This document shows positions 34,476 through 45,562 of a DNA stretch of 64,000 nucleotides, one piece after another. This DNA is from Cavenderia fasciculata (taxonomy: Eukaryota; Evosea; Eumycetozoa; Acytosteliales; Cavenderiaceae). Every line of letters starts with the position of its first letter. Position 1 is the first letter of the stretch. The DNA lies in assembly GCF_000203815.1 (NCBI RefSeq), contig NW_004457715.1:62001-126000 (forward strand), in the 5' to 3' direction. The notes below the pieces were generated by a model. That model searched no databases. It was not told the DNA's origin and worked only from the letters and a program-made list of their open reading frames with translations. Position numbers and translations under genes: made by a program.

Positions 34476-36485
34476 TTATTTTTTATTGGTCAAAGGATGG
34501 AATTTTAATTTTGGAGGATAATTATTTCCAGTTTCAAAATAAAGATAAATTGGTCTGTTTTTATCTTTACATTCTATTTCTTGTTGAATGATTCCACCAA
34601 AAAGTGATTTACCAATTATTAATACATTTCTATTTTCTGCATCTAATCTACGAATATCAACTTGAAAATTAAATTGTTTAATATTTAGTTGTTGTACATT
34701 TGAATGATTGATTAGATGATTTAATTGAAATATCCAATAATCATTTTCATCTTCATGATCATTTATGGTGATTGATAGTTTTTGAAGAGTTGATGGTATT
34801 ATTAAACCAGGTTCATCACCTATTGAATGAACTTGTGTTGTCTCGTCAATCCAGTTTGTTTTAGAAACTAAATATTTGAATTCATTGACTGTTGGTGGAA
34901 TGGTTTGTTGGGAGGTGTGTTGTTGTTGGAGTTGACTATAATCAATATATTTTATATTGGGAGGATAGATAAAATGAAGAAGTGGAGGTAGTTCACTACC
35001 ATATTTATGACTCCATGTAAACTCTTCTAAATTGTTTGGAAGATTAATAGGAGGAGTAGTGTCTTTCAAGTCTTTTGATACAACCAAATCGTAAAATACC
35101 AGTTTTTTAACAGAGTTTGGTAGTTTGTTGATTCCTGTCACATGATAGCTTGACAACTCCAACGTCTCTATACTGTTTGGAAATGAACCATCGATTTTCA
35201 ATCCTTTGGCTATTGTTTCTGAAGTAAAGACTCTGATTTTAAGTGTCTTTACAGTTGGTGGTATAAATGATGCATGTGGAATATCTGAATAGGTTTCTAT
35301 TAGTAAGAATGTCAATTGTGGTAATGAAACATTTCGAAAATCGATTTCACTAAAAGCCATTTCCAATGATGTCAGAGTTGGAGGAAAGAATTCCGTTGTC
35401 AGATTGGTGGCTGGTTTACTACAAACGAGGTTCAATGCCGTAAGATTTGGGGCAAGACGGATATGTGGCGCATCGACAGCATGAATAACCATGAGTTCCA
35501 ATTTCTCTAGTGAGACGAGACTGTCGAGATACAGTACATCAGACTCGGATACAATGATCAGCGACAAGTTGAGATGTACCAATTGGACGAGTTGATTAAA
35601 GTAGGTAGGTGATGGTATTTTTGGGATACGTATTTCGAGTTGTTCCAAACTATTCGGAAGTGCACAGTAGGTGGCACCCTTGTCATCATCAACCACACCT
35701 GTCTTTAGACAAGTAAGAGAGGTGAGACTATCCAATCCAAGACGACGTGGATCAAATTTAGAGCCAGATTTCAATTCAAGCTTTTCAAGACCTGTTGGTA
35801 GTGCCTTGTCACTAAACTCGATACCAATATTGGAGGTATTTAACGTTAACGACTTTAATGAATCTGGAAAGACTCTTTGTTCATGTAATACAACCTTTTT
35901 AGTCGTCTCTTTGGTTCCATAGTGTAAGGTCAAGTCGTTGAGTTGGCGTGGGAAGGTGGATGGTAATAGTTTATCGATTCGTCGATAAATATCCAATGAA
36001 ACGGTCGATTGTGGTAATGATAGCGCAGATAGTTTGTCTAATGACAATTTCTCTGATACTATTACTTTTGTTATGTTGTTGTTTTTGTTGTTGTTGTTTA
36101 CTATATTATTATTCTTGTTGTTTTCTTCTTCTTCTTCTTCTTTGATGATCATTGTATCTGAAAATGTGTTGTTAAACATTCTCTTGAATGAGTTTAGATG
36201 ATAACATTTCTGAGCGTAATAGGCATCGATGTTATTGTCGTTGTCTGTTGATGAATGTGATGATGATGATGATTCTTCTATTTTCATATATTTAAGATGT
36301 TTAAATGATAAATTGTTGTTGACAGCAGCAGAAGAAGTAAAGTTGAATAATCTTTTACAACTTAACAATAGACAAACTAAATCTACATTATCAGTCACAT
36401 GATCAATAATATTTAAAAGTAGTATAGTTGGTATCTTGTTGATATAATCTCCTTCTTCTTCTCTTTGTTGTTCATCATTTTGCAT
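34476..36485 (-). CDS. F-box-like/FNIP-like repeat protein, family copy B (669 aa, intact)
   Basis: This is a single exon. Residues about 14-55 form an F-box-like module (INKIPTILLLNIIDHVTDNV, LVCLLLSCKRLFNF). Next comes the motif KCYHLNSFKRMFNNTFSDTM. Residues about 165-600 hold around a dozen repeats of 20-27 residues with the core P-x-S/T/N-[LIV]-x-x-L-x-[LIV] (FPDSLKSLTL, LPTGLEKLELKSG, FFPPTLTSLEM, FIPPTVKTLKIRV, LPNSVKKLVFYDL). These resemble dictyostelid FNIP repeats without the FNIP tetrapeptide. The end has VDIRRLDAENRNVLIIGKSL and GNNYPPKLKFHP. An Asn/Glu-rich stretch near residue 120 is low complexity. It is convergent with the 31998 gene. The proposed role, a substrate adaptor for an SCF-type ligase, is inference. 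Confidence 0.85.
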   Translation of the reverse strand: MQNDEQQREEEGDYINKIPTILLLNIIDHVTDNVDLVCLLLSCKRLFNFTSSAAVNNNLSFKHLKYMKIEESSSSSHSSTDNDNNIDAYYAQKCYHLNSFKRMFNNTFSDTMIIKEEEEEENNKNNNIVNNNNKNNNITKVIVSEKLSLDKLSALSLPQSTVSLDIYRRIDKLLPSTFPRQLNDLTLHYGTKETTKKVVLHEQRVFPDSLKSLTLNTSNIGIEFSDKALPTGLEKLELKSGSKFDPRRLGLDSLTSLTCLKTGVVDDDKGATYCALPNSLEQLEIRIPKIPSPTYFNQLVQLVHLNLSLIIVSESDVLYLDSLVSLEKLELMVIHAVDAPHIRLAPNLTALNLVCSKPATNLTTEFFPPTLTSLEMAFSEIDFRNVSLPQLTFLLIETYSDIPHASFIPPTVKTLKIRVFTSETIAKGLKIDGSFPNSIETLELSSYHVTGINKLPNSVKKLVFYDLVVSKDLKDTTPPINLPNNLEEFTWSHKYGSELPPLLHFIYPPNIKYIDYSQLQQQHTSQQTIPPTVNEFKYLVSKTNWIDETTQVHSIGDEPGLIIPSTLQKLSITINDHEDENDYWIFQLNHLINHSNVQQLNIKQFNFQVDIRRLDAENRNVLIIGKSLFGGIIQQEIECKDKNRPIYLYFETGNNYPPKLKFHPLTNKK

Positions 36486-36607
36486 TATACTATTATCTGT
36501 TCTTTTAAATAATTATTTGATAATCATGATTACAAAAGATAATGATTTGTCTTTTACAAAAAATCTAGAAATAAACCAGAACTTAATCAAATTGTAATTA
36601 TTTATTT

Positions 36608-37740
36608 TTAGTTTAGAAGAAGAGGTAGATCGAAATATAGTTTTGGAGGTGTATTACCAGTTGATTTAAAATAAAGATAAATTTGTCTATATTGACCATC
36701 TTTCATATGTTGACTGTGAATGATACCACCAAAAAGTGATTTACCAATTATTGAAAATGGAGTACCAATGTCTCTAGTGAGACTAGACTATTGAGATATA
36801 GTGCACTGGAATGGTCTATACTAGTCAACGAAAGATGGAGATGTACCAACTTTAATAGTTGATTAAAGTAGGTGGGTGATGGTATATGATCTAAATAAAA
36901 GTCTAGTTGTACCAAGCTCTTTGGAAGTGTACCTATTTCTTCGGTGGATAGAGAGTATGACTTTAACCAATTGAGAGATGTGAGTTTGTCCAGTCCAATA
37001 CGACTTGGTTCTAGTTTAGATTTGGAGAAAAAGTAAAGTCTTTCAAGACCAACTGGCAACAAGCAGACTGTCTTTTTGTCATTTAATTCGACCTCGGTCA
37101 TTGATGTTTTTAAGGACAACGACTTTAATGAATCTGGAAAGACAAGAAGGCTACTACTGCCTATTACTCCATTATAGTGTATGGTCAAGTGTTTGAGACG
37201 AGGTGGTAAATAATTGGTTGGTAAAGGGTCATAGACTCTTGGATAAATGTCCAATGAAGTAGTCGATCGAGGTAGTATTGGTAATGTTGTTGATGATTCT
37301 GATAGTTCATCCCATTCCCCTAATACCAATACCTTTTTAATGTTATCATCATCATCCACATCATTATCACCATTACTCTTTATCTTTTGATTACTTGTTT
37401 CTGTTACATTGATGATTAGTGTATCTGAAAATGTATTTGTAAACATTCTCTTGAATGAACCAAGATGATAACATTTCTGAGCATAAAATACATTGTTGTT
37501 GTTTTCATCAGTTGATGGTTCTGATTCTTTTGTATATATATATTCAATATGTTTAAATGATAGATTATTATTATTATTATTATTGACAGCAGTAGCAGAA
37601 GTAAAGTTGAATAATCTTTTACAAGTCAACAACAGACACACCAAATCTACATTATCATCAACATGATTGATTATATTGAATAATAGTATAGTTGGTATTT
37701 TGTTGATATAATCTTCTTCTCTTTGTTGTTCACTTTGCAT
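36608..37740 (-). pseudogene. Family copy C, internally deleted
   Basis: The start is normal (INKIPTILLFNIINHVDDNV, then KCYHLGSFKRMFTNTFSDTL) and the repeats run as far as LYLNSLVSLETLVLHF. At that point the sequence jumps to the family's last segment (SIIGKSLFGGIIH, then NTPPKLYFDLP), so the central block of about 300 codons present in B, D, F and G is gone. The downstream part is in a different frame, so the protein ends at residue 330 (stop at 36748). It could still make a truncated F-box-like protein, but the family cap is lost. Confidence 0.8.
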
Positions 37741-37806
37741 TACTATACTAAGTACTTTGTTTTTTTAAAAAGAAATGTCTTTGTGAAAAATCTATTTATT
37801 ATTTAT

Positions 37807-38443
37807 TTATTTATTTATTTTTAATATGTCTTGAGGAGGTAGGTTGAACTTTAGTTTTGGAGGTGAATTACCTGGTTCAAAATAAAGATAGATTGGTCTA
37901 TATTGTTGATATCCATCAGTTGCGTGTTGATCTATTTGTTGTTGTTGTTGAATGATTCCACCATAAAGTGATTTACCAATTATTAATACATTTCTATTTT
38001 CTGGATCCAACCGACGAATATCAACTTGGAAATTGATATCTACACCAACTCCAAATATAACTAGTTGTTCTATATTTGTTTGATTGATTATATGGTCTAT
38101 TTTAAATATCCAAAATTGGCCTTGGTTGTTGACTTTTACAGCTAGAGTTTTGAGTGTCGACGGGAATATAAACCCCTCATCAATACCAATTGAATGAACT
38201 TCAGTGTCTTCAAAATCACCAATAGTTTTGGTTTTAGAAACTAGATATTTAAATTCTTGGACTGATTTTGGAATTGTTTGTAGTTTGTATAGTGGTGGTT
38301 CCAGTCTACTATAATCAATGTATTTTAATGTTGGAGGATATATAAATTCGAAAGATGGATGTTTATCTTCTTCTTCTTCTTCTTCTTCATGTATCCATGT
38401 AAACTCTTCTAAATTATTTGGTAGTTTGATTATTGGAGGTTGA

Positions 38444-38493
<50 letters not shown>

Positions 38494-39909
38494 ATTATTA
38501 CAATTTTTGGATGATTCATGCTTGACTCTTTCTAATACTAATTTCTTTATAGAGTTTGAGCTTGGTATATTATGGTTGATTAATAGTGACATATCGAAAT
38601 TACCTTCCAACCATAGTGATTCGACGCTGTTTGGTATCAGTCCATTGATAGATGGATTGTCTAAACCACTGTGGATTTCAAGTTTGGTGACACTTGTAGG
38701 GATGAAATCACCTGGTATAATACTTGATAATGAAAGTACTATAAATGATTTTAATTTCTGTGGTAGCCGTAAACTGTTGAAATCATTTTCATCCAATACA
38801 ATATTGAGTGATGTCAATGATGGTGGAAAGAATCCAGTTGATAGATTACTAATGGGTAGTTGTGAATCGGTTTGAATAAACTCTAATAGATTTGGAGGCA
38901 GACGAATCTGTGATGCGTCAATATTGACACTTGTCACAAACAATTTTAGTGTCTCTAGTGACACGAGAGAGTCTAGATACAATGAATCAAACTCTCCAAA
39001 ATTGGTCAATGACAAATCGAGATGTACCAACCGAGTGAGTAGTTGAAAGTAGGTAGGTGACTGTATACTTGATAGTTCGATATCCAAATATTCCAAACTA
39101 CTTGGTAGAGTACAATAAACTACAGCTGTACCATTATCCTTCTTCTTCTCCTCCTCCTCCTCCTCCACTAGACAATAGGATGATAGCCAAGTGAGAGAGG
39201 TTAGTCTGTCAAGTCCGATTTGACGAGTCGACAGTTGAAAGTGGGTGCAATAAAGGTCAAGCTTTTCAAGACCCTCTGGCAAAAGATTGACATCTATCTT
39301 TTCTTGACTTGTAAGTGTTAAATTGAGTGACTTTAGTGAATCTGGTAATACACTCTTATTCTCCTCTGATCCACCACCCATCACCCCATATATGTCCAAA
39401 TGTTTGATATTTGGTGGTAGAAAGTCGATTGGTAATGGTTCGTTCATTTCAACACATAGATCCAATGAAGTGACTGATAGAGGTAACTTTAGAGTTGATA
39501 GTTGCTCACTACTTGTAAGCTGATCCAATACGATTACTCTTGTGATGTTTAAAAGATCGTGTTCGTCGTGATTATCATAACTCTCCTTGTTTGATATGAT
39601 CATTGTGTCTTTGATTGCATTATCAAATAGACTTTGAAAAGACTTTAGATGATAACAAAATAAAGAGTAAAATACATTGTTGTTGTTATCTGTTGCTTCT
39701 ATTGGGAATATATATTTAATCTTTTTAAATGATAGATTGTTCCTATACTGTTCATTATTGACAGTTAGGTTAAATAATCTTTTACAACTAAACAATAGAC
39801 AAACCAAATCTACATTATCAGTCACATGGTTGATTATATTTAAAAGTAGTATAGTTGGTATCTTGTTGATATAATCTTCTCCTTGTTGTTGTTGATTGTT
39901 ATGTATCAT
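37807..39909 (-). CDS. F-box-like/FNIP-like repeat protein, family copy D (700 aa, intact)
   Basis: This is a single exon with the same order of parts as copy B: F-box-like start (INKIPTILLLNIINHVTDNV, LVCLLFSCKRLFNL), motif CYHLKSFQSLFDNAIKDTM, a dozen FNIP-like repeats (LPDSLKSLNLTL, LPEGLEKLDLYC, FFPPSLTSLNIVL, FIPTSVTKLEIHS, IPNSVESLWLEG), then VDIRRLDPENRNVLIIGKSL and GNSPPKLKFNLPP. Two insertions differ from its relatives: a run of about 16 Asn near residue 480, encoded by an ATT microsatellite, and Glu runs. The region between copies C and D is only 66 bases, so this is a tandem array. The function is unknown. Confidence 0.85.
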
Positions 39910-40568
39910 TATATATTAATATTCAAAAATCATTATAAACATTTGTTCTATGTGAAAAAAAATAAACAAAAAAAAAAAGAAATCTTTCCTAAGTTTACTA
40001 GTTATTTATTTTCTTATTATTTATTTTATTTGAGGAGGAAGAATGAATTTTAATTTTGGAGGTGAATTACCAGGTTTAAAATAAAGATAAATTGATCGAT
40101 ATGGATGAAGAGCAAATATATATGGTTGTACATTTTGTTCATCCTGATAGCCTGTAACACAAGTTTCTTCTCTACATCTCAACTGTCTCGTCTCACTAGA
40201 GACTTTCCATCTCCCCTCTTTTTTCTCTATAATTTTTAAAAGTAGTATAGTTGGTATCTTTTTTATAATCTTCTCCTTCTGAATCTTTTGAAAGCGAATC
40301 TGAATCTGAATCTGAATAGTCATCTAAATATTCTTCATCATAGTAATAACTATATAGATACTTGGTAAATATATAATTAGTTTGAGAGGTATATAATAAT
40401 AATAATATATAGATATATGAATATATAGATAGTAATAATGACTTTAGATTAGATTGTAAATGATTATTAATTATAGTAATAAAAAGATGAATTGATGTTT
40501 ATTGATTTTCATTGACCTTTTATAGTTTGTTGTTTAGTCGTTTAGTATTTTTATCCAAAGTACTTTCC

Positions 40569-40662
40569 ATATTTGGCACCAGGATAGAGTACTGTTGATA
40601 ATTAATTGAAATCTCATTGATTACTCTTTGAGCTATGCTTTAATTACAATCTAACTCTAACA
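40569..40662 (-). repeat. 94-bp terminal direct repeat of the LTR-like element (downstream copy)
   Basis: It is nearly identical to 41695-41788 and in the same orientation. It begins (minus strand) TGTTAGAGTTAGATTG. Confidence 0.85.
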
Positions 40663-41159
40663 TTCCCCTTTCTTTAAATTGTGACCGAGTCCCATGTACC
40701 ACGCTTGTTGAGATGGTAGGAAAACCATGGTTGCAAAGTTTGGTCACTGCAACCTGGGCTAAAAACCTTACCGGTGGATACAATGGCTAGGGATACTTGT
40801 TGAGTCTTTGATACGGCCCGGACGTGTTGATTAACTAGATCGTTTGGAATCCATACTTCACAATCGTTGATATTAATGGGATATTCCGTTCTACTACGTC
40901 CATTACCTTGATACTTGAATGTTCTCTTTGACTTGACGATAAACAGAGGTTTCAACCATGCTCTGCTTGTGATTACTCCAATACTATTGATTATATCTTT
41001 TGTTGGGGAATCATTGTTGTTTTGTTGTAATGATTGTATGATTCTAATTGAGTTCATTTCTTTCATATTGAAATATTTAGTTGTAGTTGGAGAAGATAGT
41101 TGTTGTCTGTATTGATGTAGCAATTCTTTAAAGTTGATTTTGGTATCGTCATAATTTAT

Positions 41160-41669
41160 TTTTTCTATAATTCCATTATTATCTTTATCTTGTAATTTAC
41201 TCTTACCTTTACCTATACTCTCTTCTCCTTTTTAAGAGTATCATTCAACACAACTCTTTGCTTGGTCCAGTCAGCCGTATTTGGGACGTCGTCATAGATG
41301 CCGCCTGGCGCCTGGCTCACTATTCCTTGGTCTCCACCGGTTACACCTTGTCCTTGCAATGTCGATTGAATCTTGTTTAAATCTTGATACAGAGTTCGAT
41401 CGTCACCGACTCGTCCATCCAAATTGTCACGTGCACCTTGAGCTCCTTCCGTTTGAACGGGATAACCTTGTGCCTTCTCAGCACCTTCCGTATGAACGGG
41501 ATTGCTTGTAGCCAATAATGGTTTCAACGTTTTGATAAATCTAGCATTAACCAATAAGTCCTTTGACGCCGAACCATCTGCTCCAGCAACTCTTAAAAAG
41601 GTAGAAGAGAGTATAGGTAAAGGTAAGAGTAAATTACAAGATAAAGATAATAATCGAATTATAGAAAAA
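41160..41669. repeat. Inverted repeat pair inside the LTR-like element
   Basis: Arms of about 80 bases (41160-41239 and 41589-41669) are near-perfect reverse complements containing AGAGTATAGGTAAAGGTAAG. They bound about 350 bases of unusually GC-rich DNA, which suggests an inverted or captured segment within the element. Confidence 0.8.
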
Positions 41670-41694
41670 GAAGATATCGTCATCACCAATTACA

Positions 41695-41788
41695 ATATTT
41701 GGCACCAGGATAGAGTACTGTTGATAATTAATTGAAATCTCATTGATTACTCTTTGAGCTATACTTTAATTACAATCTAACTCTAACA
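41695..41788 (-). repeat. 94-bp terminal direct repeat of the LTR-like element (upstream copy)
   Basis: It is nearly identical to 40569-40662. It abuts the interrupted family gene at 41789. Confidence 0.85.
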
Positions 41789-41966
41789 ATCATCATCATC
41801 ATAATCTTTTTCTTCATTATTATTATTATTATCTCTTTTACTACTACTACTATTTGTTTGCATAATGATCGACTTTTTATAAAGTATGATCACTACTTGG
41901 TTTTTTTTTTTTTACACACACCTTGAAATCAAACATTATAAAAGTATTTAATTTTATTTTATTTAT

Positions 41967-43914
41967 TTAGATATTGAATTTTAATTTTGGAGGTTTATTA
42001 CCAGGTTCAAAATAAAGATAGATTGGTTTGTGTTGTTGACTGTGACGAATGATTCCACCATAGAGTGATTTACCAAGTATTAATATGTCTTTGTTTTGTT
42101 TGTCTAGTCTACGTATATTAACTTGGAAATTAATACCTGCACCATTAATATAGAGTTGATCTATATTTGTTTGATTGATTAAATGGTTTAATTGAAATAA
42201 CCAATATTGACCTTTGTTGTCAATTGTTATCGATAGAGTTTGAAGTGTTGATGGGAAGATAAAACCTTCATCATTACCAATTGAATGAATTTTCGTGTCT
42301 TTGGTATCATTGATTTTGGTAAATGTAGAAACAAAGTATTTAAATTCTTTGATTGATTCTGGAATGGTCTTTTGTTGGTACGGTATTTCTAATCGATGTA
42401 AATCCAAATATGTCAATGTTAAAAAAGATGGATATATAAATTCGATAAATGGATTGGTATCTTCAAATTCATGAATCCATGTAAACTCCTCTAATCTATT
42501 TGGTAAAGTGACTGAAACTGCAGAGGATGCAGAGGATGATCCTGATCGTTTGACTTCTTGTAATACCAATTTCTTTAACGAATTTGGTATATTTTCAATG
42601 ATTGAAAGGTTGTAACCTGCCAACCAAAGTGATTCCAATGTATCTGGAATCGACCCTACAATGGTTGCATTTTCAGTATTTAGAGCATTGTCAATTTTAA
42701 TATCCTTTACACTTGATGGTATAATGTCCATTGAAACAATATCTGAATGTGAAATCAAATTGAGTGATTTTAATTTGGGTAGACGTGTAAGATTGACAAA
42801 ATCAATTTGGGTAAAGATAATATCCAACGATGTCAGCGATGGTGGAAAGAATGAATTGGAGAGATTTGCAATAGGTTCATCCGTTTGAATAAACTCTAAT
42901 AGATTTGGAGGTAGACGAAGTTGTGATGCATCAATACTATTGGGTACACTGAGTTCGAATATCTCGAGTGCAACTAGATTGTCGAGATAGAGAGCATCTG
43001 ATATTGGAAAACTAACCAATGAAAGATCGAGATGAACCAACAGAGTGAGTGGATAATAGTAGGTGGGTGATGGCATTTGGACCAACTCGGTATCTAGATG
43101 AGTCAAACTCTTTGGCAATGTGCAATGAACGGTACCGTATTTCTCCGAGATAGAGTATGACGACAGATATTTGAGAGATTGGAGTTTGTCTAGTCCAATA
43201 TTAAATGGCTCGACACGAATAGAGGAAGAGTAAAAGTCAAGCTTTTCAAGACCAACTGGCAATGAATTGATGGCTACCTCTTGATATGTCATTGACCAAA
43301 CCAAGGATTTTAGTGAATCGGGTAAAGCACTCTTTTGATTCTCGATATTGGTTCCAATCTCTCCATGTATCTTTAAGTGTTTGAGATGGGGTGGGTAAAA
43401 CTCTATTGGTAATGGATCATGGGATTGATGACAGAGTTCTAATGAACTAGTTGATCTAGGTAACTTTAAAGTCCAGTTGATCGATACATCTTCACAAAAC
43501 CGATCCAATACTATAACTTTGTTGATTTTGTTATCATCTAGATATAGATTATCAGGATGATCAAGATGATCAGGATGATCAAAATGTTCAACACCATCAT
43601 CATTATATGTTACAAGTATAGTATCAGAGACTGTATTGGTAAACAATTTTTTAAAAGAGTTTAAATGAAAGCACTGCTCTGCATAAAATACATTATTATT
43701 GTTGTTTTGAATTGCTTCTTTTGGGTATATATATTCAATATTTTTAAATGATAGATGATTCATGTACTTTTGATTAACAATAAAATTGAATAATCTTTTA
43801 CAAGTCAGAAATAAACAAACTAAATCTACATTATCATTCACATGATTGATAATGTTTAATAGTATTGTATTTGGTAACTTTTTAAAAATATTTTCTTGTT
43901 GTTCATTATTACTA

Positions 43915-43993
<79 letters not shown>

Positions 43994-44012
43994 TACTATT
44001 ATTTGTTAGCAT
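41967..44012 (-). CDS. F-box-like/FNIP-like repeat protein, family copy F (about 681 aa, intact)
   Basis: This is a single exon. The first ATG in frame is at 44012 (MLTNNSNSNNN). A run of more than 20 Asn encoded by an ATT tract (about 43914-43987) precedes the F-box-like module FKKLPNTILLNIINHVNDNV with LVCLFLTCKRLFNF, then CFHLNSFKKLFTNTVSDTIL. The FNIP-like repeats are regular (LPDSLKSLVWSM, LPVGLEKLDFYS, FFPPSLTSLDIIF, IPSSVKDIKIDN, IPNSLKKLVLQEV). The family cap is VNIRRLDKQNKDILILGKSL and GNKPPKLKFNI. The Asn run before the F-box is specific to this copy. The start is only 68 bases from the stop of the next gene on the same strand. Confidence 0.85.
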
Positions 44013-44080
44013 GATCGTCAAAGTTTTAAATAATGATATTCTTTTTCATTTTTCTTGATCATCATTCTTTACCTTTTTTT

Positions 44081-44662
44081 TTAATTTTTTAATTTAATTT
44101 GATATTTGATTTTTTCAAGATGTTTTTTTGAAAGGTTTGTATGTGATATCCAATCCTTTGAATGCGAGATTTTCACTTTATAATAAGTGCCATCAAGTCT
44201 TTTCTTCTTTTCCAAGATTTTAAATACATTTTCGTGAAGTTGAAAGGACCAACTACCAACTATTTGTATTCCAGTCTCTTTATCAATTAATTCTTTTAAT
44301 AATGGGTAGAGTGGTGAAATGTTTGGATCATCTTTAAATAATTTTTGTCGCTCTATTTCTCTAATTAGAGTAAATGAACCGGTATAGGTATTGGGTGGTG
44401 TATCGTTGGAAACTAAAATACCATATTGTTCATCTGAACTATTACTTTTATATCGATTCATTATTGCTCTTTTACAACCATGACATTCTATTTTATCCAA
44501 ATTGGTTTGATTTTTATTTTCCATTAAACATTTGTGGTGATTGGTATTTAACAAATGACCATTGATAAATTGTTTGTTATAAATATACATTCCATTCATT
44601 CGGTTGGTACATTGATCATGGCTACATTCTCTTGTATCACCACTATAAATGGTTTCTTCCAT
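44081..44662 (-). CDS. Cys/His-containing protein of unknown function (193 aa)
   Basis: The frame is open from ATG 44662. The first 90 residues contain CSHDQC, NTNHHKCL and ECHGCKRAI, which could form a zinc site. The rest is charged and helical (IREIERQKLFKDDPN, FKILEKKKRLDGTYYKVK, LSKKHLEKIKYQIK). The frame stays open upstream for some 40 codons with polyAsn but has no ATG, so an upstream exon is possible. I do not recognise the family. It sits at the edge of the accessory cluster. Confidence 0.6.
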   Translation of the reverse strand: MEETIYSGDTRECSHDQCTNRMNGMYIYNKQFINGHLLNTNHHKCLMENKNQTNLDKIECHGCKRAIMNRYKSNSSDEQYGILVSNDTPPNTYTGSFTLIREIERQKLFKDDPNISPLYPLLKELIDKETGIQIVGSWSFQLHENVFKILEKKKRLDGTYYKVKISHSKDWISHTNLSKKHLEKIKYQIKLKN

Positions 44663-45187
44663 CTCTTCATTATTATTATTATTATTTTGTGTTGTAATTA
44701 TAATATCTTTGGTTTCTGTATTATTGTTCTTCTTGTTTCTTTTCTTTCTTTTGTATTAATTTTAATCTTTTGTTGAATCTTGCTTGTAGTTGAGGTATTA
44801 CTTTGGCATTATTATTTTTTTGAGTTTTTTTATTTTGAATGAACCCATCATTTCATTCATCTTATTATTATATCTTTTCATATTTAATTTATGATATAAT
44901 ATATTGATACTCATATCTATTTAAAAATAAACTATATCGCTCATGGTTTTATAGAGTATTTTCAGTCTCAAAATAAGATTTTCCTTTTTTGGATTTTTTC
45001 AATTTTTTCAAATCTATAGAAACAATGATAATTTTTTATTTTTGATTACTTATGCTAAATGTATGATATATATACTTGGTATAAACTTCGTATTAACAAT
45101 AAATGGAGGTTATATTAACCAAAATAAAGAATAAAACAGTAGAAATTAGGGGCTCAAATTTTCAATTTTTTGTTTGGACACATCCAA
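44663..45187. other. Intergenic AT-rich DNA upstream of tRNA-Lys
   Basis: An (ATT)n tract lies near 44668-44690. No further gene is seen. No retroelement debris of the kind that gathers at dictyostelid tRNA genes is recognisable here. Confidence 0.45.
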
Positions 45188-45260
45188 GCCTTGTTAGCTC
45201 AGTCGGTAGAGCGCAAGACTCTTAATCTTGTGGTCGGGGGTTCGAGCCCCCCATAGGGCT
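45188..45260 (+). tRNA. tRNA-Lys (anticodon CTT)
   Basis: The cloverleaf is complete without an intron. The acceptor strands GCCTTGT and ATAGGGC pair (with G-U). The D arm is AGCTCAGTCGGTAGAGC and the anticodon stem-loop is CAAGA-CTCTTAA-TCTTG with CTT at 45221-45223. The T arm has GGTTCGAGCC, matching the B box, and GGCTCAGT-like A-box bases are present in the D arm. The discriminator is T, and a T5 run follows at 45264 as a Pol III terminator. It decodes AAG. Confidence 0.96.
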
Positions 45261-45562
45261 ATCTTTTTGTCTTTGAATGACAACTTTTTTTTTTGCTCGA
45301 TTTCTTGTTCTACTCACTCGTGGCTATCATTCTAACCAAGTTTCATTAATTTCCATTGAAACCACACAGAAAAACATCATAAAATGTTTAACCAATGATT
45401 TTTTTTCTCTTCTGTCAGCTGAAAAAAAAAATCTTAAGAATTATCCCATTTCTTTGATCCTTTAATATTATATTCTTGTTCTCCTAAGGGTTGGTTATTT
45501 TCCAACACAGTTTTATAAAATTCCATTGAGTCCAGACATTTAATTTTTTATTTATTTTTTGT

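Larger units (their letters stand above)
40342..41788 (-). mobile_element. LTR-retrotransposon-like fossil, short and non-autonomous
   Basis: Two 94-base direct repeats lie at 40569-40662 and 41695-41788 and are nearly identical. Read on the minus strand they begin TGTTAGAGTTAG, like an LTR. The element starts at 41788. Its other end seems to lie about 230 bases past the second repeat, where the host gene resumes at 40341. The five bases ATCAT flank both sides (40337-40341, 41789-41793), but in a GAT-rich context this is weak. The interior of about 1 kb holds gag-like-sized open stretches without recognisable protease, reverse transcriptase or integrase, plus an inverted repeat pair (41160-41239, 41589-41669). 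It looks incomplete and broken. The near identity of the terminal repeats suggests it is young. Confidence 0.6.
40021..41863 (-). pseudogene. Family copy E: remnant split by an LTR-like element
   Basis: The beginning of a family gene, MQTNSSSSKRDNNNNNEEKD, starts at ATG 41863 and stops at 41789, where an LTR-like element begins. On the far side of the element, from about 40340, acidic codons (DEEYLDDYSDSDSDS) lead into KKIPTILLLKI. A short piece of the middle region and then the family end (YRSIYLYFKPGNSPPKLK, stop at 40021) follow. Nearly all repeats are missing and the frame does not hold across the pieces. The copy was therefore both interrupted by the element and internally deleted. Which happened first cannot be told. 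Confidence 0.7.

Noticed and set aside
45261-45562. Possible tRNA-associated retroelement downstream of tRNA-Lys
   Set aside because: Dictyostelid TRE elements favour tRNA flanks, but no A-tail, coding remnant or target duplication is visible here.
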